From the NCBI GenBank assembly GCA_030637775.1, contig DAOWFY010000004.1, positions 1 through 8,338 on the forward strand: a stretch of DNA of 8,338 bases, read 5' to 3'. Shown here in pieces: positions 1-7,207 of this stretch. The position numbers and the translations under genes were made by a program. The first letter of the stretch is position 1. The number at the start of each line of letters is the position of its first letter. This stretch comes from a bacterium. GTDB taxonomy: Bacteria; Ratteibacteria; UBA8468. A model generated the notes under the pieces. It saw only the letters and a list, made by a program, of their open reading frames with translations, was not told the origin of the DNA and made no database searches.

Positions 1-827
1 ATCATTTCATTCAGGTTCTTTACCATTTCCTTTTCATCCGGTGGACCGATAAGCAGAACTCTCACATGATATTCATCGAGCAATCTTTTGCCGACTTCTC
101 CGAAGCGATAAAGCGGCCATCTCCTGAGAGGTACCCTTGCACCGGGATGGATACCGACAATCATTTTTTCATTATTAATGCCCAGCCTCCTCAGAAAAGC
201 TTCGGCAAAATTTCTGTCATTATCATTCAGGTAAAGTTTGAATTCGGGATTTGATGTTTCTGCACCAATCGCTTTCGCTAAATCCAGGTGAAATTCCATT
301 TTATGGATATGCTCCCTCTCTGGAACGGCCTCTGTTAAAAGATACTTTCCTCCTCCAAAACCATAGCTTACAATTCTTTTTGCACGACCAAAGAAACCTA
401 TAAGAAGAATATCTCTTATATCCGCCCTGAAATCTATCGCCAGGTCAAACTCCTCTACCCTCAGTTTTTTTATAATTTTCCCGTATTCCGAAAATGCCTT
501 TTTTGTTGGTTTTTTATAAAACCAGAATGCGTCATAAGAAATAATTTCGTCGATAAAAGGATTGCCCTTCAGCAATTCGGCAGCCTGCGAACAGGTGATG
601 AATGATATTTTTGCATCGGTGAACCTCTCTTTTAGCGCTTTTATTACCGGAAAGGCTAAAACTGTATCTCCGACATATGCCAAGCTAATCAAAAGTATCT
701 TATGGTAATTTCCACAAAGCTTTCTTCTCCTCCCGGAGAAAAACAAAAAGGGCTTTAATGCAAAACCTATTATCCTATCACCAATTGCAAGGATTATTCT
801 ATTCCTTCTGTTGAGTATTTTAGACAT
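1..827 (-). CDS. Glycosyltransferase family 9 (heptosyltransferase-like), 3'-truncated
   Basis: The first 275 residues are present and the frame runs off the window edge; family members are usually about 340-360 aa, so some 70-90 residues are missing. GT9 enzymes (WaaC/WaaF type) move heptose or related sugars from ADP-sugar donors to lipopolysaccharide core or similar glycolipids on the cytoplasmic side of the membrane. Seen: a basic N-terminal extension (1-42), KILLISLAYVGDTVLAF (43-59) with Asp54 at the position of the catalytic base, VIKALKERF (61-69), FDLAIDFRAD (127-136), MEFHLDLAKAIG (177-188), and the donor-site motif GIHPGARVPLRRWP (225-238). The Lys often preceding RWP is Arg here. 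The ATG at 827 is the first possible start after an in-frame TGA at 842-840. It sits 20 bases after the hydrolase stop, with no good Shine-Dalgarno. It is the clearest sign that the operon makes a sugar-bearing envelope molecule. The acceptor is unknown. Confidence 0.9.
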   Translation of the reverse strand, partial: MSKILNRRNRIILAIGDRIIGFALKPFLFFSGRRRKLCGNYHKILLISLAYVGDTVLAFPVIKALKERFTDAKISFITCSQAAELLKGNPFIDEIISYDAFWFYKKPTKKAFSEYGKIIKKLRVEEFDLAIDFRADIRDILLIGFFGRAKRIVSYGFGGGKYLLTEAVPEREHIHKMEFHLDLAKAIGAETSNPEFKLYLNDNDRNFAEAFLRRLGINNEKMIVGIHPGARVPLRRWPLYRFGEVGKRLLDEYHVRVLLIGPPDEKEMVKNLNEM

Positions 828-847
828 CGGTAAAGGTTTTCATTTAC

Positions 848-1720
848 TTAATTATTTTTATCGCGAAGTTGATTAATATACTGCATCATTTTCAATTTCT
901 GATTGGCCCAAGATGAAATCCAAAAATCTTTTTTCAGCCCTTTTTCTTCGATAACAGACTTTAGTTCGTTATTATTACATTTTACCCATTTGGCCTTTCC
1001 TTTCAATGCGCCATTAATTAAGTTCAGAGCATGCTGTTTATAATTTCCCTGGACATGGTCTCTTTGGCATTGGAATCTAAAATAACCGCATCTAATTCTG
1101 CCGATGTAGTTACAAGCCTGACGTAATGACCAAAAGGTATCATTTGAGGTAGGATAATCCTTAAAAAATTCAACTTTATCATTCATAGTTATTTCATATT
1201 TGTTTGAAGGACCCTCCCAATCAAAAAGATATTTGACTTCAGGGGCATAGGGCTCTTTAGCCAATGCACCGGTGGCCATGGTAATCCCAAGTGAAAAAGA
1301 GATCACGCCGATATTGTTCGCGTCCACATAATGTAAAGAGGAAAAATATTTCAAGACGGTATGGAGATCATTTTGATGCACATTTCCCCCAAAATCTTCT
1401 TTACCGTCACTCTTACCTCGGCCTTCGGGGTCAAAATGAATCACCGCATAACCCTGGGAGGCAATATCTTTAGCCCTCAAGTTTAAACTGAACCATCGAT
1501 CAAAAATAACTCCATCATTCAGACCACCCGGAACCAGAACTATGCCCGGCCACTTGTTATTCCCTTTAGGCCTGTGGATGTGGCAATACAACCTGTTTCC
1601 CTTGTTCAATGTGAGCCATAATTCTTCTTCTAAGGTAGCATACTTGCTTAAGCTAACTATAAACCAAAGGTTTTCGAAGGTAATCCTGAACAACTGCAGG
1701 AAACTATGGATAAGGCTCAT
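848..1720 (-). CDS. Alpha/beta hydrolase-fold protein (290 aa)
   Basis: Fold recognised from GIVLVPGGLNDG (59-70), an oxyanion-hole loop after the first core strand; AVIHFDPEGRGKSDG (92-106), the second typical strand-turn; and VISFSLG (139-145), the nucleophile elbow with Ser143. The elbow is S-x-S-x-G rather than G-x-S-x-G. Asp221 in QRDHV is the likely acid position. After strand eight (KAKWVKCNNNE, 243-252), where the catalytic His normally sits, there are Asn residues and no His in the last 60 residues. His222 or His230 might substitute, otherwise the protein may be inactive or have a binding role. The N-terminal 25 residues are hydrophobic and may be an anchor, though not a clear signal peptide. 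The start lies three bases after the LPLAT 2 stop, without a well-spaced Shine-Dalgarno. An ester, thioester or acyl-transfer role on a lipid is possible from context but not shown. Confidence 0.8.
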   Translation of the reverse strand: MSLIHSFLQLFRITFENLWFIVSLSKYATLEEELWLTLNKGNRLYCHIHRPKGNNKWPGIVLVPGGLNDGVIFDRWFSLNLRAKDIASQGYAVIHFDPEGRGKSDGKEDFGGNVHQNDLHTVLKYFSSLHYVDANNIGVISFSLGITMATGALAKEPYAPEVKYLFDWEGPSNKYEITMNDKVEFFKDYPTSNDTFWSLRQACNYIGRIRCGYFRFQCQRDHVQGNYKQHALNLINGALKGKAKWVKCNNNELKSVIEEKGLKKDFWISSWANQKLKMMQYINQLRDKNN

Positions 1721-1723
1721 CTC

Positions 1724-2653
1724 TCATTTTGCTAAAAGTAGATTTCCTTCTTCAAACTCCTCCCAGAATTCCCAGAGGGAAGGATATTGACGAACATATT
1801 TCTCTAACAGTCTAACAAACTGTTCAAAAATCTCTATATCGGATCTTTCATTAACTCTTCTAAGGGCTGGTTCAACTATGATCCGCTGCCTTTTTCTTTC
1901 TCTAACCACAAAGGCGGGAACGACCGAGGAGCCGGTTCTTTTGGCTAAGGATACCACATTCTTGGGGAAAAGCATCTCTTTCCCTAAGAAGTTAAAAGGA
2001 ACATATCCCTTTCCGATGTATTTTGCTGACCCCACACCATCGGCGGCAATGATCAATATTTGGTTTTGTTTTAAACAATCATAGGCCGAACGCAAAAATT
2101 TGTCTCTCGGAATAAATTTAGCCGGAATTCTCTTCTCAATTTTTTGCCTCTGTTTTTGCGAAACATGGTGCTGAATGAAGCTAAGTTCCTCACCCCTTAT
2201 GTGAAAGGAAATCTGGTTGATTTTATAGCCGGAAAGTCCCAACCCCACCTGCAACAGCTGTTTTGCGCCAAAATGGGAAGTCACCAGTATCACCCCTTTC
2301 CCTTTTTCCAGCTCTTTGTGCAAAAATTCTAAGCCCTGGAAAGCCACAATTCCTGCCATATTGTGCGGATTCAGCCGAGGATACTTGATAAGTTCCAGAA
2401 CATTTCTACAGTGATTCCGTAGGTTATTTCTGATTATTCTCCTTAATTCCTTCTCTTCCGCCTCAAACGCCTGAGAGATATTCTCGAGCATCTTCTTTGT
2501 TCTGGCTGGACCTGAAAGAAAATAGTCCAGATAACCGAGAATGCCGCCGATGTAATAGATCGCTGAAAAGGGTAGAAAATTTACCACCCATTTTAAAGGA
2601 AACCAGAATAAGATTCTGCCGATGTCCTTTAAGAGATTACGATGAGCAATCAT
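1724..2653 (-). CDS. LpxL/HtrB-like lysophospholipid acyltransferase, paralogue 2 (309 aa)
   Basis: Second membrane acyltransferase of the operon, of normal family length. Seen: a hydrophobic N-terminal anchor (about 14-46), the block GKGVILVTSHFG (118-129), AADGVGSA (203-210), FLGKEMLFPKN (222-232), VVPAFVVRE (244-252) and a terminal YPSLWEFW (290-297) that recalls the P-x-x-W end of LpxL-type enzymes. It is a paralogue of LPLAT 1; both share LKDxGR near the start, GKGVILVxxHFGxxQ and a downstream GYxxxQxS. Here too the HX4(D/E) motif carries Gln (H127, Q132, in HFGAKQ). The start ATG forms an ATGA with the stop of rSAM C and has only a weak GAG upstream, so coupled translation is likely. 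Three bases separate its stop from the next start. Two paralogues suggest two acyl additions, or two different acceptors, in one pathway. Exact substrates are unknown. Confidence 0.88.
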   Translation of the reverse strand: MIAHRNLLKDIGRILFWFPLKWVVNFLPFSAIYYIGGILGYLDYFLSGPARTKKMLENISQAFEAEEKELRRIIRNNLRNHCRNVLELIKYPRLNPHNMAGIVAFQGLEFLHKELEKGKGVILVTSHFGAKQLLQVGLGLSGYKINQISFHIRGEELSFIQHHVSQKQRQKIEKRIPAKFIPRDKFLRSAYDCLKQNQILIIAADGVGSAKYIGKGYVPFNFLGKEMLFPKNVVSLAKRTGSSVVPAFVVRERKRQRIIVEPALRRVNERSDIEIFEQFVRLLEKYVRQYPSLWEFWEEFEEGNLLLAK

Positions 2654-4173
2654 CTGCCAACTCTCAATGGCAACTTTAACCTTCCTCTGAGGAAAGAAAA
2701 TATTTTTCTAAACAAAAGCAAAGGGTCATTTTTTATTAAAAATATAATCAAAAACCGCAACCTTTTTATCCGGTTCCTCAGACTATTATTATATCTAAAA
2801 ACCCAGGTTGCCATTTCCTTTACTATTTTATTAAATCTCTCCTTTTCCAAGAATTTCATAAAGTGGTTGTCTGGCCAAAAGCGAAAGGTCAGAAAATCGG
2901 GATTCCTTGGAATCAATTTCAATTCAATACATCTATCCCAAAGCTCACTGCCCGGCATGGGGTCAAAAATATTGAAGGCAATTTCAGAAGAGGGGATTTG
3001 TTTCAATAATGTAAATGTTTCTTCTAAATCTTTTTTTGTCTCTTCAGGAAAACCGGCCATGAAAAAGGCTCCTGAAGGAACATTTTGCTGACATAAAAGA
3101 TGGAAAGCATTTTTAATCTGAGTATTATTTATGTCCTTTTTTATCAGTCTTTGTATCCGGGGGCTTCCAGTTTCAACTCCAATTTCCAACTTGGTGCATC
3201 CTGCCCTTTTCATTAAAGATAATAATTCCTCATCAATCAGGTCGGCACGCGTTGCTGTTCTCCACGCAATATTAAATTTTGATTTAATCATTCCCCTTAA
3301 AATCTTAAGAACAACATTTCTATTAGCAGTAAAGCAATCATCCCAAAACATAAGATAGTTTATTTTGTATCTTTTCTGGATCCCCTTTATTTCTTCAATA
3401 ACATTTTCAGGAGAACGGAAACGCACTTTCTTCTGCCAAAAATTCCTGGAAGAACAAAAACCGCAACGCCAGGGACACCCTCTACTTGTAATCATGCTTC
3501 CCAGAGCTCGATAATCAAAAAATTCAGGAAAAAGGATGAGATGACGTGCCGGAAAGGGTATTTCGTCAAGGTTCTCAATAAGAGCTCTCGGACGATTATG
3601 AAGAATCCTACCATCCTTCTTATAGCTTAAACCATTTATTTGAGAAAGATCGGTTAATTTAATCTTTCCTTCTAAGTTCTGGCAAAATTCCAAAAAACTT
3701 AATTCGCCTTCTCCTCTGATTACAAAGTCAACCTCCGGATAAAGAAGACAACTCTCGGGAAGGAATGTTGGATGACACCCTCCCCAGACCACCCAGCAAT
3801 CCTTTCGATATCTTTTACAGATCTTACTTATATTTAAGGCCGAAGCAACCTCTGAGGAAAGAACAGAAATACCAACTAAATCTGGCTGAAAACTACAAAT
3901 AACCTCTTCTGCCTCTTTCCAGACATAGTGGTTACTATTTTTTATTGTCTCTAAATACCTTCTCTGGGCAAGGGAGCGATGCCAAAATGTAATTTCCGCA
4001 TCGGTTACGATATTCTCTTCAGAAGAATGAGGATTTTCCGCATGATAAATCTTTACCTCAAAGCCATTTTTTTCTAAAACGGCCGCTAAATATCCCAAGC
4101 CTAAAGGAAAATAGGGTGATTGTCCGATACCTTTTAATCTGGAATAAGGCGGTCTAATGAGCAAAATTTTCAT
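2650..4173 (-). CDS. B12-binding-domain radical SAM protein C (507 aa)
   Basis: Third radical SAM enzyme of the tandem, more divergent than A and B. Seen: the N-terminus MKILLIRPPYSR, then PLGLGYLAAVLEKNGFEV, the standard opening of B12-binding radical SAM proteins; WGGCHPTFLPESC (130-142); VIRGEGELSF (151-160); the cluster motif CPWRCGFC with Cys233, Cys237 and Cys240; LEIGVETGSPRI (329-340) with Glu334; MAGFPEET (372-379) and DPMPGSELWDRC (404-415). The N-terminal domain has a longer insertion (about 45-90) than A and B. The segment where a cobalamin DxHxxG motif would be expected reads IYHAEN, so a His is present but the Asp and Gly are not. The C-terminus is strongly hydrophobic and basic (LRFLIIFLI and further), fitting membrane association. 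It starts by ATGA overlap with rSAM B and ends by ATGA overlap with LPLAT 2. The divergence from A and B suggests a different step in the pathway. Substrate unknown. Confidence 0.92.
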   Translation of the reverse strand: MKILLIRPPYSRLKGIGQSPYFPLGLGYLAAVLEKNGFEVKIYHAENPHSSEENIVTDAEITFWHRSLAQRRYLETIKNSNHYVWKEAEEVICSFQPDLVGISVLSSEVASALNISKICKRYRKDCWVVWGGCHPTFLPESCLLYPEVDFVIRGEGELSFLEFCQNLEGKIKLTDLSQINGLSYKKDGRILHNRPRALIENLDEIPFPARHLILFPEFFDYRALGSMITSRGCPWRCGFCSSRNFWQKKVRFRSPENVIEEIKGIQKRYKINYLMFWDDCFTANRNVVLKILRGMIKSKFNIAWRTATRADLIDEELLSLMKRAGCTKLEIGVETGSPRIQRLIKKDINNTQIKNAFHLLCQQNVPSGAFFMAGFPEETKKDLEETFTLLKQIPSSEIAFNIFDPMPGSELWDRCIELKLIPRNPDFLTFRFWPDNHFMKFLEKERFNKIVKEMATWVFRYNNSLRNRIKRLRFLIIFLIKNDPLLLFRKIFSFLRGRLKLPLRVGR

Positions 4174-5666
4174 CGATTGAAAAGTTTGTGCTTTATTTTC
4201 CTTAACTTTATTCCCGCCAAAAAAAGTAGTTTCCAGAAAAAATGCAAAGCATCAGAATTTAGTATCCTTACCATTTTTTTTATTATCAGGAGGCGTAAAA
4301 TAAATCCCGGGAAGCTGCCTTCTCGGAAAAGCACCAGAAGCAAATTAAGATAATTTTCCTCCTTTTGAGCATAACTTTTGTTATAAATCTGCTTTTTTTC
4401 ATCCTTGATTAGACCCTCTTTCTCGGCCAGATTATAAAGTTCTGTACCGGGATAAAGGACCAGGGAAAACAACTGCAAGCGGAAGGGACGGGGGATACGG
4501 GATATGAATTTCAAAGTTTCCATTTTGTCCTCTTCCGTTTCCGTAGGGATATCGAGTAAAAAATCGTAAAGCGGTTTTTTCATTTTTTCCCGATAGCGGT
4601 TAATGATGTAGGTACCCTTTAACATCCGGGAGTTGGTGAAATTTTCCCGATGAAATAATTTCTGAATTCGCTTACTTCCCGTCTCAATTCCCATCTGGAT
4701 GCAAATCAAACCAGCATCAACCAGGCAGGACATTTTTTCTTCCGTAATGGTAAGGGGACTTGTCAGGCAAAAAAAGGGCAGGTTAATTCTTTTCTGATAC
4801 TTTTCTCCAAATTCCCGAATACTTTTTATATTTCTGGAAAAAAAGGAATCATCGGAAAACCAGATAAGGTCCAAAAATGGCATTAATTCTTTTGCCCTTT
4901 CCAATTCCTGGATAATGCTCTCACTACTTCTCCAGCGCAGATATCTCTCATTTTCATAAAGTTTTTTCCAGGTCCAGTTGACGCAGTAGGAGCAGCGATG
5001 GGGGCAACCACGACTGCTCATTGTCTGGTAGCCAACCATCCTTAAGTATTCAGAGATAGTTCCCTTTGCCAAAAATTGCTTTAATAACTCTGAATTAAAA
5101 GGGACGATTTTGTTTCCCTTCAGAATATAATGTTCTTTAAGGCTGTAGTCGGGATGGGGCAAAAGATCAAGATTCTGGATTAGAGGGCCGGGAGCATTCT
5201 TTTTGATTTTTCCATGATCGCGAATCCAGAGATTTGCCAAATCTTTGTATGGTTTACCTGTTTGTAAGGATTGGCATAATCTTAGGATAGCATTTTCTCC
5301 TTCACCCACACATACAATATCGGCATATTTTAAACATTCCTCCGGCCTGATGGTAGGATGACACCCTCCCCAGATAATTGGTATCTTTAATTTGCTTTTT
5401 AATCTTTCGGTGATCTGAACCGCACTGGAAAAATAATTGGTCATCAAACTAATACCGATTAAACCGGAATCGGCGCAAAGGGGGATAAGCTTATTTAAAT
5501 CCTCATCACGATATCTCGGTCTCTCTTCTCCCCTTAATTCGTCACCGGCTGTATCGGGAAGAAAGATCAAATTTGTCGGGAACCCTTTTTCCTTTAAGTA
5601 GGCAGAAAGCGTCCTCATGCCAAAGGAGGTAATATCCGGGTAGGGGGAAATTAAGGTTATTTTCAT
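4170..5666 (-). CDS. B12-binding-domain radical SAM protein B (498 aa)
   Basis: Same architecture as rSAM A and clearly its paralogue; the alignable N-termini are MKITLISPYPD and MEITLITPTPPD. Seen: a B12-binding-like domain (about 1-135) with WGGCHPTIRPEEC (99-111) and CVGEGE (119-124); the 4Fe-4S motif CPHRCSYC with Cys221, Cys225 and Cys228; IQMGIETGSKRI (323-334) with the conserved Glu328 intact; and LYPGTELYNLAEKEG (404-418). The tail from about 438 is leucine-rich and basic (for example FILRLLIIKKMVRIL), suggesting contact with a membrane. No DxHxxG cobalamin-ligand motif is visible, so cobalamin may bind without a His ligand or not at all. The start ATG overlaps the stop of rSAM A in an ATGA. 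I see no Shine-Dalgarno, which suggests translational coupling. The reaction and substrate cannot be assigned; lipid modification is inferred only from the neighbours. Confidence 0.92.
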   Translation of the reverse strand: MKITLISPYPDITSFGMRTLSAYLKEKGFPTNLIFLPDTAGDELRGEERPRYRDEDLNKLIPLCADSGLIGISLMTNYFSSAVQITERLKSKLKIPIIWGGCHPTIRPEECLKYADIVCVGEGENAILRLCQSLQTGKPYKDLANLWIRDHGKIKKNAPGPLIQNLDLLPHPDYSLKEHYILKGNKIVPFNSELLKQFLAKGTISEYLRMVGYQTMSSRGCPHRCSYCVNWTWKKLYENERYLRWRSSESIIQELERAKELMPFLDLIWFSDDSFFSRNIKSIREFGEKYQKRINLPFFCLTSPLTITEEKMSCLVDAGLICIQMGIETGSKRIQKLFHRENFTNSRMLKGTYIINRYREKMKKPLYDFLLDIPTETEEDKMETLKFISRIPRPFRLQLFSLVLYPGTELYNLAEKEGLIKDEKKQIYNKSYAQKEENYLNLLLVLFREGSFPGFILRLLIIKKMVRILNSDALHFFWKLLFLAGIKLRKIKHKLFNR

Positions 5667-7207
5667 ATTGTTTTTTGTCGTAAGAAATATTGCCGTATCC
5701 TGGCTAAATCACCGTGAGTAAGCGAAATAACTCCTTTCTTAAAGAGGACGATACGCTCGGTAAGCCAGTACAAAATATGATACAACTTTATGCTATTCCC
5801 TAAATTAAATACTCTAGAGATAGATTTTCGAGAAAGCAATTTTAAAAGACCACGGGGGAAATAGCAAAATCCAGCGAGGTAAATAAGATAATTCAGGAAT
5901 GTTCCTTGGGGATGGAGAAAGGGTTTTCGGTAGATCTCTCTTATTTCATCCTTGATTAATCCCTCGGCTTTCGCTTTTTTGTGTAATTCTGTGCCCGGAA
6001 AGAGAACCAGGCTGGAAATTTGAAGTCGATAAGGTCGCGGAAGTTTTAAAATGACATCTAACGTAGCGCGCACATCCTCCTGTCTCTCCCAGGGATTATC
6101 TAAGATGATATGGTAATCTGGAGCCAGAAGTTTATGACGGTATTTGTCAATTAATCTTGCCACCCCTAAAATTTTTTTATTAGGTGTTGGGCGACGATAC
6201 ATCCGCTTGATACGGGAACTGCCGGTTTGAATTCCCATTTCCGTGAATACCAAACCGGCTTCAATGAGAGATTCTAATTTTTTCTCCGTAATTGTGGTTG
6301 GACTGCATTGAGCATGGAATGGTAAACCTATTCTTTTTTTATACTTTTTACTGAATTCCTCAAAGAACTCGTCCTTCCCGCCAAAGAAGGTGTCATCAAA
6401 GAAATTTATAAGTTCAATAAAGGGATACTTATTTTTTGTTTCTACCAATTCCTGGATGACATTGTCAATGCTTCTGCGGCGCAATATACCCATAACACTG
6501 CTGGCACAATAGCTGCATCTATGGGGACACCCCCGGCTGGTCATCGTGCGATAGGAAATCTTCAAATCGCCGTTAATATCGCAAAGAAGGGGCAGACTCC
6601 TCTTAAACAAATTTATATCCATTTCGCAAATACCATCCTTTTCTAAATCATAGATGTAACTGTTTTCCAATGCAAAATCGAAAAATGGAAGTTCATCAAG
6701 ATTAGAAATAAGACCCCTCTTTGCATTTCTGATAATATCCCCATTCTTCCTGAACCATAAATTCTTGATGTGATAATAATTGAGGCCTTTTTCCATCCTC
6801 TCCGCCAATTCCAGCATTGCCTCCTCCCCTTCGCCAATACAGACAATATCTGCATAGCGCAGTGCTTCTTCAGGGCAATGGATAGGATGTATTCCACCCC
6901 AGATGACCGGAATCTTCCTTTTTCTGATTGCTTTTGTGACCTGAACCGCTCGGTCAAAGTACTGCGTCATAAAGGAAACACCGACCAAGTTTGAATTTTG
7001 AGAAATTTCTAAAATTTGTTTTACTATTTTTTCAGAATATTGATAAATGTAACCTCCTCCATGTTCTAAGTGGGCAATACCACCGGGTAAAAATATCATC
7101 CTCGTAGAGAAACCAGCCTTTTTCAGGCAGGCAGAGATGATTCTCACGCCAAAGGCGCTAATGTCAGGAGGGGTGGGGGTAATTAGGGTAATTTCCATAG
7201 TCTTCAA
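5663..7207 (-). CDS. B12-binding-domain radical SAM protein A (514 aa)
   Basis: Class B-type radical SAM enzyme, expected to bind cobalamin in the N-terminal domain and a 4Fe-4S cluster plus S-adenosylmethionine in the core, and to do radical chemistry such as methylation or C-C bond formation. Seen: a Rossmann-like N-terminal domain (about 1-140) with WGGIHPIHCPEEA (103-115) and CIGEGEE (123-129); the cluster motif CPHRCSYC, with Cys227, Cys231 and Cys234; a TIM-barrel core to about 415 including EMGIQTGSSRI (323-333) and PGTELHKKAKAEGLIKDE (404-421); and a hydrophobic, basic C-terminal tail. No DxHxxG cobalamin motif is visible, as in many relatives. The usually conserved Glu of GxETGS is Gln327. 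Start: TTG at 7207 has a well-placed Shine-Dalgarno, whereas the ATG at 7198 matches the N-terminus of rSAM B (MEITLI versus MKITLI), so both remain possible. It overlaps the upstream acyltransferase by 44 bases and the next gene by 4. rSAM B is its closest relative here. Substrate unknown. Confidence 0.9.
   Translation of the reverse strand: MKTMEITLITPTPPDISAFGVRIISACLKKAGFSTRMIFLPGGIAHLEHGGGYIYQYSEKIVKQILEISQNSNLVGVSFMTQYFDRAVQVTKAIRKRKIPVIWGGIHPIHCPEEALRYADIVCIGEGEEAMLELAERMEKGLNYYHIKNLWFRKNGDIIRNAKRGLISNLDELPFFDFALENSYIYDLEKDGICEMDINLFKRSLPLLCDINGDLKISYRTMTSRGCPHRCSYCASSVMGILRRRSIDNVIQELVETKNKYPFIELINFFDDTFFGGKDEFFEEFSKKYKKRIGLPFHAQCSPTTITEKKLESLIEAGLVFTEMGIQTGSSRIKRMYRRPTPNKKILGVARLIDKYRHKLLAPDYHIILDNPWERQEDVRATLDVILKLPRPYRLQISSLVLFPGTELHKKAKAEGLIKDEIREIYRKPFLHPQGTFLNYLIYLAGFCYFPRGLLKLLSRKSISRVFNLGNSIKLYHILYWLTERIVLFKKGVISLTHGDLARIRQYFLRQKTI

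Noticed and set aside
66-254. 62-codon open frame on the plus strand
   Set aside because: It is antisense to the GT9 gene, whose HPGA and RRWP motifs fall in this stretch on the minus strand.
820-843. Eight-codon ATG-to-TAA frame between the hydrolase and GT9 as a possible leader peptide
   Set aside because: Too short to support, with no Shine-Dalgarno and no attenuator-like hairpin; it is likely chance around the GT9 start.
828-847. Possible internal promoter or terminator ahead of GT9
   Set aside because: The gap is only 20 bases and shows no inverted repeat, T-run after a stem, or -10/-35 pair.
2642-3091. 149-codon open frame on the plus strand
   Set aside because: It lies wholly antisense to the start of LPLAT 2 and the end of rSAM C, both well supported by motifs. 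Its translation shows no recognisable domain, and it fits no plus-strand gene organisation.
6643-6957. 104-codon minus-strand open frame
   Set aside because: It is an alternative frame inside rSAM A, overlapping its conserved GEGEE region, with no start signal or domain.
7167-7180. G-rich run on the plus strand that might form a G-quadruplex
   Set aside because: There are only two G-runs of three or more, too few for a four-stranded structure. It is the complement of proline-rich coding sequence.
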